Source: Warburgia ugandensis (Eukaryota > Streptophyta > Magnoliopsida > Canellales > Canellaceae). Taken from it: 64,000 nt of DNA. The translations under genes and the position numbers were made by a program. The DNA lies in NCBI GenBank assembly GCA_035236585.1, contig CP141127.1, positions 70,599,495 to 70,663,494 on the forward strand. Reading direction: 5' to 3'. The notes under the pieces are model-generated. The model searched no databases. It saw only the letters and a program-made list of their open reading frames with translations, and was not told the origin of the DNA. Every line of letters starts with the position of its first letter. The stretch's first letter is position 1. Of this stretch, positions 55,201 through 64,000 are shown one piece after another.

Positions 55201-55985
55201 TTCAACTTATAAATCAAATAATTCATCTATGGAATATTAAATATTATTCCATCAATTGTCAATGATTTTCATTCATATTATAATTTATTCCTTAGCTAAA
55301 TCCACTTCAAGTTTAGATGAATAAAATAATTCCTTAAAATTCTCAAGTTCTCATTTGTTGTAACCATCACTGATCTTGCTCAATTGCAGTTATAATAGCC
55401 TTTGTACTCTTTCAAAATTTATAAACATAGTCCAAGTTATAACTTGAATTCTTAAAAGTAATTTATATACACATAGCTTCTATTATATAGTAAAGTTTTC
55501 ACCTAAAGAACTGATTCACAATCTTTATTCTGAATCTTTACTCACCATTAACCATTGTACTCTCTAAAGCGTCATACCTACTATTCTCACATTAGATATT
55601 ATATTCACAGTACATGTTCTCCATTAGCATTATCTATCAACACAAATATTCTCAGCTAGAGACACTAACTCATGCATGCCATGTAGAGTTTACCTATTCT
55701 CATAAGAATTTACTTTTCCTTTAGTTGATCGTTTTTCTTTTTACATGACTATTCATGTCTCCCACTTGAATCGTTGTCTATTAATGATATGATTCAACTC
55801 TATATATGATTTTCACTCTATCCTTCCACTTACTAATTCAACTCTCAGCATCATTAAATGGTGTTTATTCTAATTTCGTAATTTACTAAATGATTTACTC
55901 ATTTAGTTCCTACCAGTTCTAATTCTCACCTTGGACTGTCATCTTTCACATGGACTTTTGGGATTGGCTGTGAGTGGATGAACCT
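52276..55985 (-). other. Interior of element D, no recognisable coding domain
   Basis: About 3.7 kb of AT-rich sequence. Neither strand shows RT, RNase H or integrase motifs to the eye. The two overlapping ORFs near 54226-54695 have no known domain. Either extreme decay or replacement of pol by non-coding DNA could explain this. Confidence 0.6.
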
Positions 55986-55999
55986 GCTCTAATACCAAC
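55986..55999 (-). other. Primer-binding site of element D
   Basis: On the minus strand GTTGGTATTAGAGC follows the 5' LTR end GTCGTCACA. It is one base from the initiator tRNA-Met complement TGGTATCAGAGC. Confidence 0.85.
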
Positions 56000-58900
56000 T
56001 GTGACGACCCGGGTTTTTCAATATTTTTTTAATAAAACTTTTCAAAAGGTGGGGCCCCAATTTTATAAAAACCAAAATAGCGAAAAACAATTTCAATCGA
56101 ATTTCATTTTTAGAAAAATCCTGAGGTCAACCATTGATGCAAAACAATAATTTTTTTTCTTCAAGTAAACATGTTTAAAATAGATTTACTATTCCAGGAC
56201 TCATCCAGTCATCAGCCACATTCCCATAACAATATAATCAAGTCCAATAACGTATATATATACATACATATATAGTCCATGTGAAATCAGAACATACCTC
56301 TAAATGAGACTTCTCAATCACTATTCTTCTAATTCTTCATATGCCTTGTCTTTCTTTAATATTTGAGGCATTGCAATAATAATGCCTTAGCAAGTAATGC
56401 TTGGTAGGTACATAGACATTTAATGTATATCAATGAAATAAAATCGAATAATCGTATTGATACAATGAGTAAAGCAACTTTCTACAAGAATATAATTATT
56501 TTAAGCAATGCTAATAAAATCTCAAAACATCATATACGATAAAACATGCATCTCATGGATTTAAAACATGATATGATCTCATGTAAAAGAGAATTCAATA
56601 ATAACAGGGTACCCCCAAGGTACGTGGGTCCCACGAGTGTCCCATACACTCGCATCATAGATCATGAGTACTCATATCAAACCTTTGAGTGTCGTCATAC
56701 CCATGCATACCATCACATCTCCATGCTCATCATGCAAGCACATAGAATAAAAGTATGGATTGTCATGCCGCAGTGGCAACCCTCTAGGGTCTCAACCACT
56801 ACCGCTCCCCGTCGACATCATAAAGGGAGACTTAACGTTCGTCCCCATGGAAAGGCCCGGACCGGTAGTGTGGACTAACCATGTTACCAAACCCCTACCG
56901 AAAGCTATTTATAGGCAGGTGTCTATCATATCACAATTATATCACATCACAAATCTCAGAGGGTGGGTGGCCGACCCTCTCCCTCGTATGACATCCACCG
57001 GGTGAGAGCACCCGTCATAAAACACAAAACACGAAAATCATGTATGTCAAAAAACCAGGAGCACTCATGGCTCGCAATCCCTAAAGCACGCCCCTCATCC
57101 CGGGGTTAGCCTCTAAAAGAACCAGCCACCAAGCCTCCACTTTCCTTTCTCATGAAAACCCATCAGTTTCAGTGATGCAATAAGGAAGATCATTTTTATT
57201 TATGCATAATTAGGCAATATCAATCTCATGAAACCATCGATCATAAATACATTCAATACATGATTGAAATCAAAGAGCGATCATAGCATAAAACTCTAAA
57301 TCTTACAACATCATCGACTAATAATAAGTGCAATTTAAATCATAATCACTCATGATGCTATGATAATACATGGTTTTAAAATCAAAACATAACATTAAAT
57401 GTCGTCACCTACCTTAATGTGAGATTACCCAACTCAAGCATATAATCTTCTTAGCTTGTACGTTTAGATGTACCTGTCAATACCACAATACAATTTCATG
57501 TTATTTGTTATATTATAATGGAATCTATGATGATCCAACCATGGGATCATCCTCTAAGATCTCTAATTATGATTTGGTTCTTAATTTAGTCTCATCTCAT
57601 CTCATGTCCATATGTTCTTTTTTGTATGTATCTAATGTTTATACCTTAATCTAATAGTCAAATCTTCCTCAGATCAATAATTTCCCAAGATTTGGTTTAG
57701 ACCAATGGTCTAGATCAATTTCTAGAGTATTCATGCTAATATGCCCTTAGAACCCTTATTTATTATCATACTTTATCTCATTGTTCAAGTCTTGAGGCAT
57801 GATCACCCTTTAATCAATCAGTTCCAAGTTAGTAATTAATATTTTATAATTTAACTAATCTAAAAGTAGTCAAATGTAGGTCTTCAAGCTAAATTTAGGT
57901 CTGCATCATCAATACGGTCGCAACGGATGTTTTCGCTCGTGATTTGGACCTCTGTAGCTCCCAAAATCAAGTTTTTTGTGAAAAGACTTCATAAATTAAT
58001 ATATTAATTTATAGAGGTAGGTATGCATGCTCCGACTTACATGGGAGGTGCGGTTTGCACCAACTTACACCAGCACACTGTGCGCCCAGGACACCCTGTG
58101 TGTTTCGAACATCCGGGACAATGCACAAGAGCGTCCCACACACACGTGCGCTACGTACGCGTGCCACGGAGCACCCGCATGCACGGTTCTCCGTTTGTGC
58201 GTCCCGGTGGGTATCTTGGGCTCACTGTCCATCGGGCTTAACTTACACCAGCACATTGTGCACCCAGGACACCCTGTGCATTCCGGACATCTGGCACAAT
58301 GCACAAGAGCGTCCCACGGGCACGTGCGCTATGTACGCGTACCACGGAGCACCTGCATGCGCGGTTCTCCGTTTGTGCATCCCGGTGGGTGTCTTGGGCT
58401 CACTGTCCATCGGGGATGATGAACCCAAGCTGTCCACCTTATTTTGGCTTGATCAGAGCCCTAGAAGCTTTGCTTTTTTATCTATTTTCACCGTTCCTAG
58501 GGTTTTTTGGTCCAAAGATCACAATGAACAGCTTAGATTTCTCATTTGAGGTGTCCTTAACATGGGTCTAACCATGCTCCATAGTTTTGAATCCATAAGC
58601 CATCCAACGGCCATTTTGATCAGATCTAGCCCGGATCTGTGAGGGGAAAGTTGGAAAACAAAGTAAATAACAAGTTAAAATGTGTAACTTACCTGATTAG
58701 ATCCATAGATGGGCGATCAGAGCCCTCTAATGCGTGCAAACTTCAACTCATTTTTACGGCCTGCACACGGGAAAACAAGGGTTCTCCTTTAGTAGTTTAG
58801 TGTGGGAATGGAAGGGGAAACTTGTATTTTATAGTCTAAGTCCTGATTTTTTTGAATGGAAGTAGAAAGGGGTGTCGTTATCAAAACGAATCCCTTTAAT

Positions 58901-59116
58901 TAATGTCCCTGGCAATTTACCAATTTACCCTTACACTTAAAATGGTCATATCTTACTTATCCGAACTCCGTTTTCGATGTTCTTTATACCGTTCAATTCA
59001 TATTGATGTGTACTTTATAGTTTTAGTGATTTCAGAACCAAATTCTATGCATAAATTTTTTAATTAATTAATCTTATTTTATTAGTAATTTAGGGTTTAA
59101 AATTGGGGTTATTATA
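56000..59116 (-). repeat. 5' LTR of element D
   Basis: Copy of 49144-52069 with AAAACCCGGGTCGTCACA intact at its right end (56000). Its left end reads TATAATAACCCC, so the terminal TG has decayed to TA. The GC-rich part (58030-58420) holds a 178-bp duplication. Confidence 0.88.
58062..58417. repeat. 178-bp tandem duplication in the element D 5' LTR
   Basis: AACTTACACCAGCACA starts at 58062 and again at 58240; each copy continues to GGGCTCACTGTCCATCGGG. The 3' LTR has a single copy near 51190. The duplication creates overlapping plus-strand ORFs (58027-58549) that should not be taken for genes. Confidence 0.92.
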
Positions 59117-61476
59117 CTTTGGTTAGCCTCTAACCTTACAAAATGTCAAACTTTTGACTTATTAGGTTAGAAATGCATGTGCTACAAAAAAATACTATAT
59201 TTTGTAACACATGCCATTAATTGTGTACTTTTTATGCAAAACTGAACACTCATCACACCCCCTACTAGCATTTTGACTTTTATTCTCACAAGGTATACTT
59301 GTCACTTAGAAATAAGTCACTCTGAAGTGGGTACAAATCTCTCATTAATATGTGAGTAGAATATTTTTTCAATTCCAAAAATCTCACATATTTTATGCAA
59401 AAGAATAATACTCAGAAAGAATGATAATGGTCTCATGAAAGGATAGCAACTGCTAAGAATGTTACACTCTACTAACTTCTCTACTCAGTCATAACCATAT
59501 CTAAGTCATACCTCTCCTAAGATCAAGTTAGGACTTCTATTAGGATGAAACATAAACTTAGGTAAGGGTTATCAAAAGAATGGGTATAAAAGTAAAGAAA
59601 GGTTGTTTGGAAGATATGTAAATGTCTCCTATCAATATCTTCTCAACTTTTTCATATTTCCCTATAAGAGTGAACATTCTTGTTTTTCATTAGCTATCTT
59701 TTTCTTTACTTTTCACTTTTCTTTATATAGTCTTTTTGAACTTTTACTTCTTTTTAACCTTTTTTATGTTCATTTCATGAATTGTATTGTCCAAACTTTT
59801 TCCAAAATGCTCTTCAATCTTCTTACATATTTCCAAAAAAATGGGTAATGGATATATTATAGTGGTACAAGTAAAGGTTGTTTGGCTAAAAAAGAAAAGG
59901 CTAATATTTTAAAGGCTCAAGGGCCTATCTATAAAAAAAAAAAAACATAATGAAGGCTAAAGGCTCTAAGTTTACTGAGGATAGACTCTATCATTTCCTG
60001 GGGTTCATATGACTTAAAAAAGACCATGAACATAAGAGATTTATGATAAAGTATTTTGTGATTTCTTAATAGTTGACCAAGATGAAGAATAATAAGACCA
60101 ACTAAGAACTAATGTTTGCTAAAAAATTTTGAACTTAAGTATAACCCTCAGAAAAGGAAGAATGAGTTTAAACTCACTTGGGTTTTAAGTCTCCATAAAT
60201 CTTCTTTAGGATTTCTAAGTTATATTTTTTCTTCATCTTAAACTATATATATAGCTATTTGTGCAATTAATATTCTAAGTTTAATTTTTTCATGAAACTC
60301 TTTTAAAAAAAGAATCAAATAGTGAGCTAATTGTATGCAACTCTATTAATAAGCTAAAATTCAAAATATAGCTGAATATTTAGAAATTTTTTGAATTTTC
60401 ATCTTTATAAAGGAACTTATCATAATTTGAAAAAACATCAAGAAAAACTCAGAAATCTCATGCATATCCCCTCCCCCCCCCCGGCAATTTGAATTAAACA
60501 TTGTCCTCAATATTTGGAAATATAGGACATATGTATGATGAATGGGTAATGCAGAACATTAAGACTTTAAAAACCCTAGGTTGCCTCCCAGTAAGCTCTA
60601 AGTTTAACATCTTCAGCTAGATTATCCTATAACAAATCTATCCTGCCCTTGTCCTAGATCTAACTAATTAACCTAATTTTCCCTAACTCTAACAATGAAA
60701 TGGGAATTTTTTTCACACCATTCAGAATCTTATGGTAGTTTATATACATTCTCCACATTGAGATATGAGGTGGTGGTAACAATATGACATAGTGGACTAC
60801 TATGATTTTAAATTTGGTGGGACCACATTGAAATTGATGATCCCCAATTTTTAGAATTTCACGATAGTCAATAAATATCCTCCACCTTGATTTTTGATAT
60901 GGTGGTAATAAAATGTCATCATGAACTACCTTGAATTTAAATTTTGTTGGATCATATAGAATTGAATGATCTTCATTTTTAACAAATTGAGGGATAATGG
61001 GGCTCATATCAACCAGTACATGTTTTTACTCTATCTCCCTTATAATTTTCTAAAACTAGGGTATATGCTAACTCTCCAATATCCTAAAAGGTTCTTGATC
61101 TAATGTAGGTAGGGTGGGGCTTAAATCCATAATGTCTTCTAATTTGTATCCTAGAGTTGTATGATGCAGGGTCAATACATCACTAGACTCTTCTTCTCCC
61201 TATTCTTCAGACACATGTATGGTTTTAAGTGGACATATATTGTTATTTAGAGTTTGACCAAATAAGGTCTGCATGTCCCAATTGGGTAATGTCTTCTACA
61301 CTTCATGGCTCAAATTGAATTTCAGGATATGTAGGGGGTGCTACTTTGTCTTGTCATTGAGAAGCATCCATTAATGGTGTATTATGTAATAAATCATTCA
61401 CTTCATCAATGGATGTGTCTTCATCAAATTCATAAAAATGAGCAAGATACGACTTAAGTGGATTTGGGTTGGAGGG
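59117..61476. other. Non-coding stretch, no supported gene
   Basis: AT-rich. It contains a C-run near 60470-60482 and a diverged direct repeat of about 125 bp (about 60735-60990). That repeat gives a 115-codon minus-strand ORF (61007-60660) with two similar halves (PTKFKFKVVHDDILLPP and PTKFKIIVVHYVILLPP). No family was recognised. Confidence 0.5.
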
Positions 61477-64000
61477 TGTGACGACCTGGGTTTTTCAACA
61501 CTTTTTAAACAAAACTTTTCAAAAGGTGGGGCCTTAATTTTAAAAACCAAAACAGAAAAAAACAATTACAAATGCATTCATTTCAAGAAAAACCCCAATT
61601 ATCAACCATTGACTCAAATCTCAATTAAAATTTTTATTTTTCAAATAAACCTTTTTAAAATAAGTTGCTAATCCAGGACTCATCTAGTCAACAGCCACAT
61701 TGCCAACAACGATATAATCAAGTCCAATAATACATATATACATATACAGTGCATGTGAAATTAAAACACACCTCCAAATGAGATATCTCGATCACTATTC
61801 ATCTAGCTCCTCATCAGTCCTGTCTTTCTCTCAATATTTGAGGCATTGCAACAATAATACAATACCTTAGTAAGCAATGCTTAGTATGTATATAGACATT
61901 TAATGTAATAACAAATGAAACATAAAAAGAAAAATCGAACAACAATGCTGATATAAGTGTAGGTCATAACATCTAGGGAATATAGGTATCATAAGCAATA
62001 TCAATATAATATTAAGATATCATGTGTGATGAAACATGAATATCATGGATGTAAAACATGATAATCTCATAATTGTACAACATGATAGGATCCAATCTTG
62101 ATGAGCAAACAACAAATAAGCAGGGCACCCCAAGGTATGTGGGTCCTACGATTATTCCATATACTCGTACAATAAATCATAAGTACTCATATCAATCCTC
62201 TAAGTGTCGTCACACCCAGGCACACAATGACATCTCCATGCTCATCATGCAAGCATACAGAACAAGAGTATGGATCATCATGTTACAGTGACAACCATTC
62301 CAGGGTCTTAATCATCATCGCTCCCTGTTGACATCGTAATGGGAGACTTAACATCTATCCCCATGAGAAGGCCCGGACCAATAGTGTGAACTACCCATGT
62401 TACCAAACCCCTACCGAAAGCCATCTGTGGGCAGGAGTCTATCACATCATAAATTCAGAGGGTGGGTGGCCATCTCTACTCCCTCCTAGCATGACATCTA
62501 CTAGGAGAGAGCACCTGTCATAAATCATAAAACACGAACATTACATATCTTGTAAAACCAGGAGCACTCATGGCTCACAATCCCCAAGGTGCACCCCTCA
62601 TCTAGGGGTTAGCCTCTCAAAGGACTAGCCATCAAGCCTCCATCACCAATTTTAATGAAAAACAATTAATCTTAGTGATGCAATAAAGAAAGATAATTAC
62701 TAATCATATATAAGATATGTGGTATCAATATTATAAACTAATCGATCATGAAAACCCATTCAATGCACTATCGAAATCTCATAACGATCATAGCATAAAC
62801 TTTGAAATTTACAAGTATTTGAAACTGATAACCAAGTGATAAGCAATTGCAATCAATCATGATGCATGATGATACAGGATTTAGAAAATAAGATGTAACA
62901 TTAAATGTCGTCACCTACCTCGATGAATAACAATCACCAATTGAGGCATGTACTCCTCTCAAACTATGTGCTGTGATACACCTGTAAGTACCACAATCCT
63001 TTTTCATGTTATTACATTTCATTTATATACCTCTTTATAAATTTTACTCTTTATTTGTGTCAATTCATAAGTCTATTTGTCCAATGATTCTCTTATCTTT
63101 CTTTTAATCTAGGTCAATGGTCTAGATCACCGTATTTATTTTTATTATTCAATTTTCCTAACATTCCAGCATTCATCTACTTGATCTGATCATCAATCAA
63201 GTTGAGATTTATTATTTTAAGATCTCTTGATCACTAAAAGGTCAATTTATTCCATCTTGATGGAATTTCATACAATCCAATCATTGGATCATTCTTAATC
63301 ACCTTGATTTGTGGTTTGATTATGAATTCTAATGTTAATCATCAAAACTACTTCAATTTCATGTTTATCAATTTATTCTAGTGCATATTCATGATTTATG
63401 CCTTGATCTAACAGTCTGATTACTCCTTGATTGCCCAATTCTAACTCCTTAGATAAATTGATGGTTTAGATCAATTTCTAAGATGAATACACTCAATCCA
63501 TTTATTAGATCCATCAATTCATCTTTTAGATCATCTAATTGTTCAAGTTCTAAGGCCTAATCATCCTCTGATCAGCTAGATCTAAGTAATTGGGTATTAT
63601 TTTATAGATTTGATCTAACTAACTATGCTTAGATCAAGATTTAGAGGTTAAAATCATGTTCGCGCCATCAAGACAATTTCAGCAGACTTTTTGGATAAAA
63701 AATCAAGCTTCTGTAGCCTCCAGAATCTCAAAAAATCATTTTAGATCACAAAATAACGGTCTGGATCAACAACCTGACCGAAACGGCATAGTCCGCCCAG
63801 TGTCATTGAGACGTGCGTGCCTGGGAAGCATGACATTGATGCACTGCATACATCCTAGTTGCCAGAATGCTTCGTGTGCGTTTTGAGCTCCCAGGATGCA
63901 CCTGTGTCGAGTACAAAGGGCAACAGCATCGTAGCGCGCTCTCTACACGCGCGCAACACAGAGCAGCTATGCACCGTCTCCATTGTGCGTCCCACACTGG
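61477..64000 (-). repeat. Further LTR of the element D group, partial (window end)
   Basis: On the minus strand it ends AAAAACCCAGGTCGTCACA at 61477. It follows the element D LTR order: GGTGGGGCC, TTGAGGCATTGCAA, GGTCCGGGCCTTCTC-like, GTCGTCACCTACC. Divergence from the D copies is clearly higher, with small indels throughout. No PBS is found to its left, so it is a 3' LTR or a solo LTR; the rest is outside the window. Confidence 0.8.

Larger units (their letters stand above)
49144..59116 (-). mobile_element. Element D: large chromovirus-derived LTR element with almost no coding capacity
   Basis: On the minus strand: 5' LTR 59116-56000 (3117 bp), PBS GTTGGTATTAGAGC (55999-55986), internal about 3.9 kb, chromodomain trace, GAATTTC-motif and polypurine tract (about 52105-52070), 3' LTR 52069-49144 (2926 bp). 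The LTRs are closely similar over their whole length; a 178-bp duplication in the 5' LTR explains the size difference. The interior has no recognisable gag, RT or integrase, so the element looks like a LARD-type non-autonomous derivative of a Tekay-like chromovirus. No matching TSD was found (CCTAT and CTTTG flanks). Confidence 0.82.

Noticed and set aside
58027..58571. Overlapping plus-strand ORFs of 90-164 codons
   Set aside because: They lie in the GC-rich, tandemly duplicated part of an LTR, overlap in three frames, and the LTR is transcribed on the other strand.
5112..60990. CRISPR array or phage-type repeats among the many direct repeats
   Set aside because: The repeats are long tandem duplications or LTRs in plant DNA without regular spacers or cas genes.

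Overview
The window is repeat-dense plant nuclear DNA. Evidence for this is an intact host gene with GT-AG introns whose product belongs to the plant SERF/zf-met2 (Arabidopsis At2g23090-like) family, together with chromodomain Ty3/gypsy elements, a Ty1/copia element, RTE- and L1-type LINE remains and TRIM-like miniature LTR elements. No bacterial, organellar, viral or CRISPR features were seen. The species cannot be named; repeat-packed introns suggest an angiosperm with a large genome. || Layout. 1-4332: 3' end of a Tekay/Del-type chromovirus (pol remnant, polypurine tract, 2.6-kb LTR). 4333-9461: no gene; a foldback element, a 216-bp tandem duplication and an antisense copia integrase fossil. 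9462-37411 (minus): the one host gene, 77 codons in three exons (37225-37153, 36473-36433, 9942-9823). Its second intron is about 26.5 kb and holds a tandem-repeat block, an RTE-type LINE (12.0-15.1 kb), gypsy element A (15.1-22.6 kb) and copia element C (23.87-34.79 kb), itself split by gypsy element B (27.56-34.05 kb). All four large elements lie antisense to the gene. 37.4-41.9 kb: upstream flank with an L1 fragment. 41867-45457: a composite of inverted TRIM-like LTR units around a truncated chromovirus LTR, including an initiator tRNA-Met-like sequence; the whole block is bordered by a TGCAT direct repeat. 49144-59116 (minus): a roughly 10-kb element D with 3-kb LTRs, primer-binding site, polypurine tract and an almost gene-free interior that keeps only a decayed chromodomain. 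61477-64000: another, more diverged LTR of the same group, cut by the window end. || How the parts relate. Only the SERF-like gene looks functional: all three exons are open, every splice site is GT-AG, and the zinc-finger Cys and His residues are present. Every element coding region is broken by stops, frameshifts or lost catalytic residues. The main points for follow-up are (1) the 26.5-kb repeat-filled intron inside a 234-nt coding sequence and (2) the 41.9-45.5 kb composite, which looks like one integration event of a rearranged, template-switched cDNA. Domain calls come from reading translations by eye; no database search was run, and LTR boundaries without a visible TSD are approximate to tens of bases.
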